Below the pieces are notes generated by a model. That model was given only the letters and a program-made list of their open reading frames with translations, had not been told where the DNA came from and did not search any database. Below are positions 11,028-22,398 of a stretch of 64,000 bases of DNA, piece after piece (position 1 is the first letter of the stretch; every line of letters starts with the position of its first letter). The position numbers and the translations under genes were made by a program. The stretch lies in assembly GCA_017893485.1 (NCBI GenBank), contig JACEHZ010000210.1, positions 1 to 64,000 on the forward strand, given 5' to 3'. Origin of the DNA: Hemerocallis citrina. Its lineage: Eukaryota > Streptophyta > Magnoliopsida > Asparagales > Asphodelaceae.

Positions 11028-11382
11028 GGGGTAGGCGCCCTCCATACTCAAATGGAACATGCTACATCGGATTTCCATTAGCCGCAATCTCCTATACTTT
11101 ATATTTTGCTTCGATCTACTGTACTTTTGGTTGTATGTTGTATGGATGATTAGACCCACCCCCTAGGATTTTGTTGGGAGATTATGTTTTATTTCCTGCA
11201 CTGTACTTTTGTATTTCACCCGGTACACCGGGGTTGTTTTATTAATTTCTTATTAATGAAACAGGGTGGCGTTATTCCACCTTTAACCTTAAAAAAAACT
11301 TCTTTGAGGTTGCTAATTTTTTTTTGTATATTCGATTTAAGTTTATATAGTCACAGTCTAAATTTGAGTTAATGACTTATTA

Positions 11383-12143
11383 GAGCATCTGTAGTCGTTT
11401 ATTAGATACCCAAATTTTATAAATTTTGGCAAAATTAATCCAGCAGTTGTTGGTTAAATAAATATTTAAATTCTGGGTTTGAGGGGAATAGGCAATATTT
11501 GGGAAGAGAAATAAAAATTTGGAAAATATATCTATCGAAAGATCATCTTTCGTTCGTTCAAAAAAAAATTCCAAAAATTTATCGGACGAGATAATCTTTC
11601 GTCCCCCCATTTTTTTTAATAAAATAAAAAGGACGGGAAATGATATCCCGTCCGTGCATTTTTTAAATTTTAAAAAACCTTAAAATCTCGGACGGGATTT
11701 GATTCGCGTCCGATGCATTTTTTCCCTAGAAAGTTGAAGGGTGTTTCTATGGAATTAAGCATATAGGATTTGTTATGCATACATAGTAGCTTTGAGATTG
11801 ATGTGAATTTTTGGATCAAGGGCTCAGATGGAATGAGACCTATATGAATTATTATGTGTATATATGCGTAAATTTTCTTTTAAATCTTACTGAAAAAAGT
11901 CTTGGACGGAATTTCATCTCCCATCCGTGCAATTTTTTTATTTATAAATATTTGAAAGATAGGATTCCGCAATTTTTTTATTTATAAATATTTGAAAGAT
12001 AGGATTTGAACGAAATAATATATTATCCACCGTCCGTTACTAATAATCGAATTTTGGATTCAAACGACTACCGCTGCAACTCTAAATTTCTATTTTAAAT
12101 ATCAAACATTCAAAGTTTAGGTTATAACGACTAGGAGATGCTC
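11383..12143. mobile_element. PIF/Harbinger-like MITE, GGGATATCCC type (copy 4)
   Basis: Termini GAGCATCTGTAGTCGTTT and AACGACTAGGAGATGCTC are flanked by TTA and TTT. Modules with arms GACGG/CCGTC occur near 11578 (GACGAGATAATCTTTCGTC), 11631 and 11688. A 50-bp direct repeat with ATTTTTTTATTTATAAATAT occurs at about 11929 and 11970. There is no coding capacity. Confidence 0.78.
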
Positions 12144-12334
12144 TTTATAGGAGTGTCAGGTTGACCATGGACATTACAATTTACAAAGTAAAGTCTTGAA
12201 AAATGGCAATTTTATAGAATGAACCTTATAAAAAAAAATTATGCGAATCAACCTCCCCATAAGATATTTGCAGAAATCAACCTCTGACTGACACGTCATG
12301 TAGACGTGTTAGAAGTCGAGTAAGTAAGAGCTTA

Positions 12335-13070
12335 GAGCATCTGTAGTCGTTTGCTATATATCGATAATATCGATATTTGGTATAAAAAGTAGCTGCAGTC
12401 GTTTGCTATATATCGATATTATCGATAAATCGCTACAGTAGATTGCTATAAATGAGAATCGAAATAGCTTTTATCGATAAGTCAGCGACGGTGTTCGAAG
12501 CGCCGTCCCACGCGAAAAATTATTATTATAATCATCGGACGGCACTTCAAGTGCCGTCTGTTTGAAAAAAACCGAATTTATCCGATAAAGCCTTTTTTTC
12601 CGGACGGCACTTGATGTGCCGTCCGTCGACCTTTAATAAAAAAAATAAAATCTGCTGGAAGTAAAGATAATTAGGTATTAAGTAGCTAATTAGGTATTAA
12701 TTAAGTAGCTATTAAGTATAGATTAGGTAATTATTATGTGCTTAGTGTCCAAATGTGTCAGAAAAGGTGCTAGAGTCCAAAAGTGAAGGTGCTAGAGTCC
12801 AAAAGTGTGTTGGACGGCACTTCATGTGCCGTCCTAGACACACGGTGCATATTTTTTTTTTTGTTTTTTTTTTTTAAACGGACGGCACTTCATGTGCCGT
12901 CCGACGATTCCGCGCGCTTTTTCGCCCTCCAACGGCATATGAAATACCGTCGCTTAATATTAAATGATTGATTGCTATAATATAGCTTTCGACGAGTGCA
13001 GCGAAATCCAAATTTCTATTTCTATTTATCGATATATGGATAATTTTAACAATAACGACTACAGATGCTC
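12335..13070. mobile_element. PIF/Harbinger-like MITE, GGACGGCAC-palindrome type (copy 5)
   Basis: Termini GAGCATCTGTAGTCGTTTGC and AACGACTACAGATGCTC are flanked by TTA (12332-12334 and 13071-13073). Palindromic modules with arms GGACGGCAC/GTGCCGTCC lie near 12537, 12600, 12811 and 12879, with weaker ones near 12486 and 12929. The centre is TTCAT, TTGAT or TTCAA. Copy 1 at 760 carries the same modules. Confidence 0.87.
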
Positions 13071-13073
13071 TTA

Positions 13074-13553
13074 GAACGGTAACAAGAACCCGACTTCGCA
13101 AACTCCAAACAAAATGTAAATGAAGAAACCGACTTTTCCAAAATCAAGTTCTTTGTTAATTTTATTTACTTGTTTAGAATATTTTTATAAAAACAATTTA
13201 TCAACTGACTTTTTAAAAATAACAATTGAGTGTATTCTTCTTTAAGAATTATGGCAAACTTTTTCTGAGAATCCGGGCGTTTGTAGAACCGGACTTGTAA
13301 GAAAAGGGCTCTAATCTCAATAACAGAGGATTAGAGAATTCTTCTATATCGAATGGTGTTTTGGTTACAGTAGATAAGCTCATAAGCATCAATGTACAAA
13401 TAAAGATAACAATGAGTTTGTTTCTTGTTACAGCAGATCAGGGAATAGCTGAGTGATATGTTGATTGATGAGGTTGGCATATGGATAGAGGATAAGGTGG
13501 ATCCGATACTGTTATCAGCCTCCCTAAAGCTGCTCCTAAAGCTGAGTGACTGA
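13074..13553. other. Intergenic, nothing recognised
   Basis: There is no open frame above chance, repeat or RNA gene that I can support in this stretch. Confidence 0.5.
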
Positions 13554-14343
13554 GGTAGTGTTTGGCCCAGCTTAAAATTAGCTTAGCTTCTCCTTTAGAA
13601 GAAGAAGCTGGGCCAAACACACATTTTGAAAAGCTCTACAAAAAAAAAAGTAGCTTTTTTTTATGAAGAAAAGGAGCTCTAAAAGAAGCTCCCAAAACCT
13701 ACTTCTAGCTTCTAGCTTCTAGCTTCTAGATCAAAACCAACAAAAAAAAAACAAATCAAAACCCAAAAATCGTCTTCTTCGTTCGTTCTTCGTCTTCGTC
13801 TGTCTTCTTCGTTCGTTCTGTCATCTTCTTCTTCTTCGTTCTTCTTCGGCCATGGCAGAAAGAGAGATTCCAGATCTGAGATAAATCGTTCTTCGTCGTT
13901 CTTCGTCGTTCTTCGTCCCAAAAGTCGTTCTTCGTCGTTCTTCGTCCCAAAAATCGTTCTTCGTCGTTCTTCTTCTTCTTCATTCCAGATCTGAGATAAA
14001 TCGTCTTCTTCGTTCGTTCTTCTTCGGCCATGGCAGAAAGAGAGATTCCAGATCTGTCTTCTCCGGTGGCCATGGCAGAGATTCCTGACCGTGGATGGTG
14101 GAGATTAGGGTTTAGGTGAAGATTAGGGATTAGGGATTAGGGATTTGGGATTTGGTGAAGATGATGTATAAAAGTAGCTTTTAATTGATATATGCCAAAC
14201 AACTTCTAGCTTAAAAGTAGCTTTAAAGTTAAAAAAAAAGCTGACTATCCAAACAGCTTCAGCTTTTAATTTCAAAGCTGTACTTTCTAGCTTCTCCTTT
14301 AGAAGTAGCTTTAAAGCTAAAAAAAGCTAGGCCAAACGCACCC
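13554..14343. mobile_element. Non-autonomous DNA element with GTTTGGCC ends
   Basis: The left end GTGTTTGGCCCAGCTT and right end AGCTAGGCCAAACGCACCC are inverted copies, and both ends continue into AGCTTCTCCTTTAGAAG. The first 65 bp also form their own hairpin (GTGTTTGGCCCAGC against GCTGGGCCAAACAC). The middle (13765-14075) is a CT-rich minisatellite built on CGTTCTTCGTCG. I could not define a target duplication. Such ends are common on plant hAT-like MITEs, but the class is not settled. Open frames in the minisatellite are artefacts of the repeat. Confidence 0.6.
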
Positions 14344-14387
14344 GAAGCTTGCGTTGTAGGGTAATGAAGATGAGTATATATAGGGGC

Positions 14388-14541
14388 CTTTCGGTTGCGT
14401 ACTGAGTTTTGATGTGCACTAGCGGGCGCACCACTGATGCCGCGGCATCAGTACAAATTTTTAAAAAATATACAGTGATGCAGCAGCGGCATCAGTGGTG
14501 TGCACGTCAGTGCGCACCAAAACCCAGTGCACAACTGAGCT
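14388..14541. mobile_element. Foldback element inserted in Copia RNase H
   Basis: Inverted arms run inward from TTTCGGTTGCGTACTGAG and CTCAGTTGTGCACTGGG (minus-strand reading of the right end) through TTTTGRTGYGCACT to CACCACTGATGCCGC. The left flank is GTATATATAGGGG. The terminal motif CGGTTGYGYAC is shared with the foldback elements at 29.5-30.6 kb. On the right it abuts an RNase H reading frame at the codons for SFTKAQ. Confidence 0.6.
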
Positions 14542-14708
14542 TTAGTAAAGGATCGAGATTCAGTCGATTGTTTCTTAGCACTCCAAGTAATCGGATTTGA
14601 GCCAAGATAAACACATATCCCCTAGTAGATCTCCGGTCTAATGGACTTCCAGCCCAATCTGCATCACAAAATGCTACAAGACGAAGAGGGGTGAAGTGCA
14701 GGCCATAG
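14542..14708 (-). pseudogene. Old Copia fragment: RNase H (left part)
   Basis: The minus strand reads RLVAFCDADWAGSPLDRRSTRGYV, then with a frameshift LGSNPITWSAKKQSTESRS, which is Copia RNase H. It is the continuation of the fragment at 22953-23110. The 8.2-kb Tork-like element sits between them, with target duplication CATAG. The fragment is cut on the left by the foldback element. Confidence 0.85.
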
Positions 14709-15260
14709 TGTTGGGAAAAACTCGGTATTTTCCCGCTTCGTGAACTTAAGATGGGCACTTAAAGATATAGATAGAAATAGATGCAAGAGAGATTTACAAC
14801 TCAAATGGAGATTCTTCTACTATACAAAGAGTAGTAGGATTACAAGAATTGACTCTCTATAACACACTCTCACAATTTTGTGGCCCACTCAAGCTTGAGG
14901 ATTAGAACTTCTCAAGTTATCTTACTTTCTCTCAAAGTGGCTCTCTAACTCTCACTTTGGATTACAAGAACATGTTTTTGGAGTGAGTAGGAATGAAGAC
15001 TTCCACCCCTATTTATACTACTCCACACCCACAATGAACGATGAAGATTAATTTGATCCAAGGGTGGAGATTAACTCTCTAGAATTCTCCATTTCTAGAG
15101 ATCTCCATGAAACTATACCAACTCTCTAGAATTCTCCATTTCTAGGGATCTCCATGAAACTATACCTTTCAACTTCCTTCCACACTCTTCCATGAAGCTC
15201 TAGGATACTCCACATCTCTAGAAAATTCCATATTATTCTCAATTAAGGAAGGACCCAACA
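14709..15260 (-). repeat. 3' LTR of the Tork-like Copia element
   Basis: It runs from TGTTGGGAAAAACTCGG to GGACCCAACA and is nearly identical to 22399-22952. It contains a direct repeat CTCTAGAATTCTCCATTTCT (about 15078 and 15123). The adjoining AATCTCTCCCTCCTGAC (15261-15277) is the complement of the polypurine tract. Confidence 0.94.
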
Positions 15261-15277
15261 AATCTCTCCCTCCTGAC

Positions 15278-18200
15278 TTAATTGGGAGATAGTAGCAAAC
15301 CGGCACCTTGACAACAATCCTCAAATTTATTTGTCGGTATTACCTTGGTCATCATGTCGGACCAGTTTTCTTCCGTGTGAACTTTCTCAAGGTGTATGCG
15401 CCTTTCTTGGAGAGCTTCTCGGATCCAATGATACCGTGTATCAATGTGCTTTGTGCGAGAATGAAAGGTAGAGTTCTTTGCTAAGTAAATTGCACTTTGA
15501 TTGTCGCACTTCAAGACATACGTATCTTGGACTACTCCTAGCTCTAGCAGCAAATTCTTCATCCACAACATCTCCTTGCAAGCTTCAGTAGCTGCGATGT
15601 ACTCAGCTTCGGTAGTGGACAAAGCAACACACTTTTGCAAATTTGATTGCCAAGAAACAGCTCCCCCTGCTAGAGTAGTTAGGTATCCTGATGTTGATTT
15701 CCTAAAATCAACGTCACCAGCTAAATCTGCATCTGTGTATCCTTCTAACACAGATTTTCCATTTCCAAAACATCAACACTTTTTGGAAGTACCTCGTAGA
15801 TACCGAAAGATCCATTTGACTGCATCCCAATGTTCTTTCCCCGGATTGGCCAAGAAGCGACTAACAACACCAACTGCATAGGCGATGTCGGGTCTTGTGC
15901 ATATCATTGCATACATAAGATTACCTACCACGGATGAATAAGGAATCGTCTTCATTTTCTTCTTTTCTTCCTCACTTTTTGGACTTTGCTCCATACTCAA
16001 CTTGAAGTGTCCAGCAAGTGGTATGTTGACCGGCTTCGCTTTGTGCATGTTGAATCTTTCCAACACTTTCTCAATGTACTTCTCTTGTGATAACCACAAT
16101 AACTTTCTTGATCTATCACGAGTGATCCTCATTCCAAGGATTTGTCTAGCCGGTCCCAAAACTTTCATGGCGAAGCTCTTGCTTAGATCCTTTTTCAAAG
16201 CATCAATTTTTGTGCGATCTAGTCCAATAATCAACATATCATCAACATAGAGTAAGAGTATGCGGAAATCACCACCTCCATACCTCTTTATGAAGACACA
16301 ATGATCGCTTTCCGTCTTCTTGAAGTCATGTTCTGCCATGAAGGACTCGAACTTCTTGTACCATTGTCTTGGTGCTTGCTTAAGGCCATATAGACTCTTC
16401 GTTAGCCGGCACACCAAATTCTCTTTGCCAGGAGCTTTGAACCCCTCTGGCTGCTCCATGTAGATCTCTTCCTCTAGATCTCTATGAAGGAATGCTGTCT
16501 TGACATCGAGTTGTTCAATCTCCAAGTCTTGTACCGCTGCTAGGCCAAGAACAACACGGATGGATGACATTTTTACCGCCAGAGAAAATATTTCTTCAAA
16601 ATCAATACCTTTCTCTTGACTGAATCCCTTAACAACCAACCGAGCTTTGTAGCGAGGCTTCGAGCTACTATCTTCGGTCTTGATTCGATACACCCACTTA
16701 TTCTTCAAGGCTCTTTTTCCTTTTGGAAGATCCATTAGTTCGTAAGTATGATTCTCATGCAAGGATTGCATCTCCTCTTGCATGACTTTTATCCACTCTT
16801 CTTTATGAGTGTCAGTTATGGTTTCCTTATAACTTTGAGGCTCCCCCTCATCGGTGACCGTCACAAACTCCTCCGTGGGATAACGAGTAGATGGTCTTCG
16901 GTCTCTCGAAGATTGTCTCAACTCTAGTGGAGAGCTTGACTCATCTTGAGTCTCTAGATTATTTTGCTCTAGGATAGGCTCGAGATCTTCAGCTTCATTA
17001 TTTTCTGGTGTGACATTCTCCTCTTGATGAGCCAGTGTAAGGTCTATACTACAATTGCTTCTCAATCTTGGCCTCTCCGATTTCTGGATATCTTCAATTG
17101 TTTGGTCCTCGAAGAATAACACATCTCGGCTACGAACAATCTTCTTGTTGATTGGATCCCAAAGTCGGTATCCAAACTCATCCTTTGGCGAGCGAAGGTA
17201 GATGCATTCCTTTGTCTTTACATCCAGCTTGGCTCTCTCGTCTTTAGGTATGTGAACAAATGCTTTGCATCCGAACACCTTGAGATGATTGTAGGTAGCC
17301 TTTTTGCCTGACCAAACTTCCTCTGGGATAGCTCCGTCCAAAGGTACCGATGGTGAAAGGTTGATGACGTCAACAATGGTCATCACAGCTTCCCCCCAGA
17401 ATGACTTAGGCAATTTGGCATGAGAGAGCACACATCGAACTCTTTTCTCGATAGTTCGATTCATTCTCTCAGCTAATCCATTTAACTGCAGTGTCTTGGG
17501 TGGAGTCTTCTCTAGTCTTATTCCATATTTCCTGCAATAGGCTTCAAAGGGACCTCTATATTCACCTCCATTGTCTGATCGGACACATTTGATCTTCCTT
17601 CCTGTCTCGCATTCCACTCGGGCATGAAACTCCTTGAATGCATCAAGCACTTGATCCTTTGTTTTTAATAAGTGCAACCACACCTTCCTTGAATGGTCAT
17701 CGATGAAGGTGACAAAATATGATGCACCGCCAATGGACGTCTCGGACATTGAGCACACATCGGTGTGTACAAGATCTAAGATATTCTTTCTCCTTGTGGG
17801 TGGAGAAGATCTTTTGAAAGCAATTTTATGTTGTTTTCTAGCCAAGCAATGAGCACAAGGATCAAGTGTTTTACCTTTCACATCAGGAAGAACTTGGTTA
17901 CGAGCGAGTTTGTGAAGACCTTTCTCGCTTATGTGTCCAAGTCGTCTATGCCATATATCCATATCATCGGTGGTGATATTCACCTCCCCTTTGCAGAGCT
18001 TGGCTTGCATCACGTACAATGACCCCTCCTTCTTTTCTCGAACCACGACTAAACTTTCTTTGGTGAGCTTCCACTTTCCTTCACCAAAGTAATTCACCAG
18101 ACCCACATCATCAAGCTTTCCAGCAGAGATAAGATTGAGACGCATAGCTGGGACGTGTCTCACATCTTTTAGGACAAGCCTGCATCCAGTGCTTGTTGTA

Positions 18201-19217
18201 AGGATGATGTCACTTATCCCGACAATTTTGTTCCTATCTTGATTTCCCATTTGCACCGTACCAAAGTCACCGCTTTGGTAGGATGAGAAGAAACTTCCAT
18301 GGGGAGTGACATGGAAGGAAGCACCAGAATCGATAATCCAAGAACTATCATCATAGGCAATGTTTAGGATATTGCCTTCTCCAATGAGATAAATCAGTTC
18401 TTCTTTTGTAGCAACAGCGGTAGTACTCTTCTCTTCTTGCTTCTTGATTTGGTCTGGCTTCACGTCACCCGCCTTTTGACCTCTCTTGAAGGATCGACAC
18501 TTTGCTTTCTTGTGGCCCATCCTTCCACAGTAGTAGCATGTAATCTTTGATTGTGATTTGGATCTACCTCGGGATTGGTTTGATTCTCGACCCTTGCTAC
18601 GTCCACGACCATCATTCTTTACCCGATTTTCGAAAACATTTGCCTCAGAAAAGACAGAATCACCTCGTTCCTTCCTCCTTGCTTCTTCACCAAGAAGGCT
18701 ATCACTGACGGTATCCATGGTAAGCTTTCCTTCAGGAGTTGAGTTACTAAGTGTAATCACGAGTGTATCCCAACTTTCAGGCAATGAGCTAAAGAGTAAA
18801 AGGGCTTGCAACTCATCTTCAATCTTCAATTCAGTTTTCATTAGCTGATTTACGAGCCCCTTGAAATTATTCAAGTGCTCAATCATGCTTTGACCATCCT
18901 TATACTCCAACTTTACCAACCGTCGAACTAAATTGGCTTTGTTACGAGGCGTCTTCTTTTGAATCATGGAATCAAGCTTTGTCCATAATTCATAAGCATT
19001 TGTATACATAGAGACATGCTCGAAGAGAGATCGGTCGATGTACTTACGAATTATGGCAACGGCTTTTCGAATGAGCTCCTCCCACCTTGGTATTGTGGAT
19101 GATGGACTCATGCAAGTCTTTGCAATATAGATGATCTTCCATCACCGGCTTCCAATACGAGTAGTTGTTGGCGGTAAGTTTGAACATATCTCCATCATGG
19201 GTGACGATGTCCTCCAT
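15278..19217 (-). pseudogene. Tork-like Copia gag-pol polyprotein, nearly intact
   Basis: The start is the ATG at 19217 (MEDIVTHDGDMFKLTANNYSYW, the conserved gag start), 26 bp from the nested solo LTR. Domains in order on the minus strand are gag (KLDSMIQKK, RRLVKLEYKDG), zinc knuckle CYYCGRMGHKKAKC, protease WIIDSGASFHVTP, GAG-pre-integrase (WHRRLGHISEKG...CAHCLARKQ), integrase (HTDVCS, RSDNGGEY, LAERMNRTIE), reverse transcriptase (DVKTAFLH, LYGLKQAPRQWY, LLYVDDMLIIG) and RNase H (GYTDADLAGD, TEAEYIAA, CDNQSAIYLAK, RTKHIDTRYH). Damage visible: a frameshift near 19100 in gag and an in-frame TGA at 15773-15775 just before RNase H. The catalytic residues I can see are kept, which marks this as a young copy. 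It is not functional as written. Confidence 0.93.
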
Positions 19218-19243
19218 CTTAAATCGCACGAGATGATGACGAC

Positions 19244-22200
19244 TGTCACGCCCCGCTTCCCAAAAATATGGAATACGAGCACGTGACGAAGTCCAGCGGA
19301 TGATTTTTACATCATCCATAAGCTGTAGGATCGACTCAGCATCATAACAAGAATATAACCAGATTTATATATATAACCAAGCATGTATGAATAATTTATT
19401 AAGCAACAGAAAACAATTTAAACAAATAATAATATTCAAATAGTTCTCATGTCTGGATCAAGTGTAAACTCGAAAACAAGTCTTATACAGCAGGAGAAAT
19501 AAATACCTTAAGAAAAATAATTATTTAAACAGGTCCTTGCTCCAAGCAAAACCTGAAATGTCTGATCGCCAAATTCCAGCAGGTAGCTTGTCCCAAGTCT
19601 GCTTAATAAATATAAAAGGAAAAACAGGGAAAACAAGAGAGAATGCCCTTAGTGCAAGCTAGGGCCACAAATAGTAAAAACGAGTACAAGTAGGGGGAAC
19701 AGGAATCAAGAATGCAACAGGGATACAACAAGTAGGGGGAACAACCAGGAATTAGCTAGCAAGGGTGGACTTCTTAGTAAACAGACTAGTTAACAACTGC
19801 TAATGGTAAAGCATATGTCAGGTGAACTTGTTGGGGTATCTAACATCAACTATCATGTTTCATGTGTCAGCTTTCATGTATCAAGTTTCATGTTTCGAGT
19901 TACAGGTGTCATGTTCAAATTTCCATGTATCAGATATCAGGTAACCAGGTAATCAGGTAACAGGATAATCAGGTAACAGGTATTAAGTTCAAGTCTTGTG
20001 TGATTACTATCTAGGTAGCACGACATGCATCCATACTTTTACTACATGGTTGCTACAGTCAAAACAAATTTCGTTTAGACCTAGTAATGGAGTCTATAGG
20101 GCGGTGTACTCAGGTTTCAGGTATCAGGTATCAGGTATCAGGCAGGCACGGTTCATGAATACGAAATTAAATAACAGGTTCACGAAACGAGTTCGTGAAT
20201 ACTAACAGGTTCAAGGACCACACAGTGGTTCCATGAATACAACAGGTTCATGAGTCAAGTAACTGACTCCATGAATACATCACATGCAACAGGTTCATGA
20301 ACCGAGTACTGGGAAACACGGGCCCCCTTCTGAGTACACTTACCTATATTGTCCACCCTATAGTCTTTCCCTTAATCCCGGCTTATTACATTTGTTCAGG
20401 CAGAATTTGTATATTTGTATTTATGCATATGAAATAGAGTTGAAATAATGTAGATTAATTCTAAGAAAAATTGGGGATGTCCTATGGGGTGTCCAGCAAC
20501 TACATATAAAATTTCGTGTGAAACGCTCGCTGTTTACACAGCTAAAATAATTTGCAAAGTAAACGTATACAGCAGTTTTGCAAATCTGCGTCTACTGACA
20601 CAGTTGCAGTATAACTGCCATAACTCCTAGACCGTAACTCCAAATTCGAACATTTTGGAGTCTATCGAGATCTACACATCCGGATCTACAATTTATATTC
20701 AGGGCTCGGACCCAGATTCGAATGAAAAAAGGGTCGAAACCGCAAAAGAATATTCAGACAGCAACACGTGGAATTAACTTGCTAGTGTAGATTTCATGGA
20801 AAAATGTTATTTGGTGTCTAGGTCATTATGTGGCATAAATACATGATAATGGAGGTCAAAACAGCAAATAATAAATGTTTTTCAAGTCATAATAGTCGGA
20901 AGTTCGTCAAAATAATAATTATATATGTGTCTACAATTTAGGGCTCCTTAATTCATATGTCTATGTTTTCATGTGTCCAAGGTTAAAAGAGTCCAATGAT
21001 TATAATTTAAATACAAGGAAATTTTGTGACTCTTAGATTTGTCAATTTGGAGGTTCAAGATTGATCTACAATGATATTTCAAAGAGGAGTCACAAGCTAA
21101 CTATTTGTAGTATTTCAAGGGTGCTTGTACTAGAACAATAAAATGTACAAGGATACTTGCCTTAGATGACGATGATAAACTCCACCAGTGGTAGCAATTT
21201 GGGTAGAAAAATCCCGGAAGAAGTCCTCAAAAAGCGCGTGCAAAAATCTACCGAAGATCGAGTTTTCCTCACACGCGATCGGCCCAAAACAGCGGACAGC
21301 AAAAGCGGATCCGATGCGGCAAAAAAGCGTACAGCGGCGGCGGCGAATCAGAACGCTTCAGTGCAGCGGATATGTACCGAACACGGGACAGCAAGCGTCG
21401 GATCTGTTGTGGCCGAACACGAAACAGCGATCACCGGCGCGGATCTTGGCGCGATCCGACGGCCCAAATTCGACCCCGTCTTTCCCTCCTTCTTCTTCGT
21501 TCGTTCTCTGCTTCGAAACAGGGAGAGAGGGATGGGGACGAGCGGCGACAGCGGGGTTCTTCGACGGCGGCGCTACGTCGGGAAGCGACGCAGCGACGGT
21601 GGCACGAGGGTGGATGGAAGGCGACGGCGGGACTGCTCTGTTCGTGGGTTCGAACAGAGGGTGAGAGCGGGAGTGGGCGTTGGGGTCCGGCGGCGTCTGG
21701 CGACGCAGCGGAGAGGTAGAGGCGGTCGAGGGGGGTGTGCTGGAGGCGGCGAAGTGATGGGGATCTGGTCGGAGATGGCGAAGTGGGCTCTGGAGTTGGT
21801 AATGGGTTCGGAGCTTTTTGGGTTCGAAGGTTGGAGAGGATGGTGACGATGCGATGGAGTTGAGGAGGTGGTGGTGCTGTGGGGGTCGACGAGGCGAAGG
21901 TCGGAGGTGCGGTTGGGCGAAGTGATCGGAGACGAAGGTGATAGGCGAGGGGTTGGTTGGCGAAAACGAAGGAGAAAGAGACGGAGCGGATAAATAAGAG
22001 AGCGGCGGGGTTAATTGAGGGTTTAACAGTGATTAGGGTTGGATTAGGGTTAGGGTAGGGTTATATAGTAGGGTTTGTGGGTATTGGGTTTTGGGGATCC
22101 GTTTCAAAAAGAGCCCAACAGGAGAAATGATCAAAATGCACTAAAATGGAGATTAGAGAGAAAAAAGAGAAGAATTTTTCCATTTTTCATGAAGAACGAT

Positions 22201-22366
22201 ACAAATGGCACACAATTGAATTTGATAAAAGGACCCAAAATTTGAATTGAGACAAAAATAATAATTTTATTCAATCTGAACAAAATACATGATCTCAAAT
22301 AGACGAGAGAGTACAATTTAGCAAAATACAGTATAAAAGTACAAATACAGGGAAACAAGAGTTACA
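19244..22366 (-). mobile_element. 3.1-kb solo LTR (long-LTR Gypsy type), minus strand
   Basis: The plus-strand ends are TGTCACGCCCCG and GAGTTACA, with 5-bp duplication ACGAC (19239-19243 and 22367-22371). Read on the minus strand it begins TGTAACTC and ends GGGGCGTGACA, like the LTRs at 24890 and 34189 whose 3' ends are GGGGCGTTACA. No internal retroviral genes are present, so it is a solo LTR. On the minus strand a TATA-like ACTATATAACCC is near 22066, followed by a GC-rich block (21280-21990) that may be transcribed leader. Plus-strand frames there have no recognisable domain. An internal repeat block is listed separately. Confidence 0.85.
20100..20312. repeat. CAGGTATCAGG and ACAGGTTCATGA repeat block in the solo LTR
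   Basis: CAGGTATCAGG-type units at 20115-20143 are followed by four modules starting ACAGGTTC, three of which end CATGAATAC or CGTGAATAC. Within modules the halves are inverted (GTTCATGA against TCATGAAT). Confidence 0.75.
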
Positions 22367-22380
22367 ACGACGGTGTGTGA

Positions 22381-22398
22381 ACCTGGCTCTGATACCAC
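22381..22398 (-). other. Primer binding site of the Tork-like element
   Basis: The minus-strand reading is TGGTATCAGAGCCAGG, starting directly at the 5' LTR boundary. This is the standard site complementary to the 3' end of initiator tRNA-Met. Confidence 0.93.

Larger units (their letters stand above)
5070..11296 (+). mobile_element. Internally deleted LINE-like retroposon, split by a Copia element
   Basis: A 15-bp direct repeat AACTTMTTTGAGGTT lies at 5055-5069 and 11297-11311, the second directly after an A-run, as expected for target-primed retroposition on the plus strand. Removing the Copia insertion leaves about 1.6 kb: a degenerate ORF1-like frame, a possible trace of the ORF2 start near 11056 (ATGCTACATCGGATTTCCAT resembles a degenerate MLHWNIRG start), and a 3' region with a CCGGTACACCGGGG hairpin and AATGAAACAGGGTGG before the A tail. 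Endonuclease and reverse transcriptase are absent, so the copy is non-autonomous. The 15-bp repeat and tail are seen directly; LINE rather than SINE or processed-gene origin is inferred. Confidence 0.65.

Noticed and set aside
760..13070. CRISPR-like arrangement of regularly repeated palindromes
   Set aside because: Spacers are A/T-rich and irregular, the elements have transposon ends and target duplications, and this is a plant nuclear genome.
13712..14073. Arginine/glutamate/threonine-rich minus-strand frames
   Set aside because: They are read from a CTTCGTCGTT minisatellite inside a DNA element; low complexity, no domain.
14098..14150. GATTAGGG repeats resembling telomere DNA
   Set aside because: Only a few degenerate units, not the plant TTTAGGG array, and inside a non-autonomous element.
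21166..21846. A 226-codon plus-strand frame in a GC-rich block
   Set aside because: It runs antisense to the solo LTR, is glycine/arginine-rich from base composition, overlaps two other open frames and has no domain.
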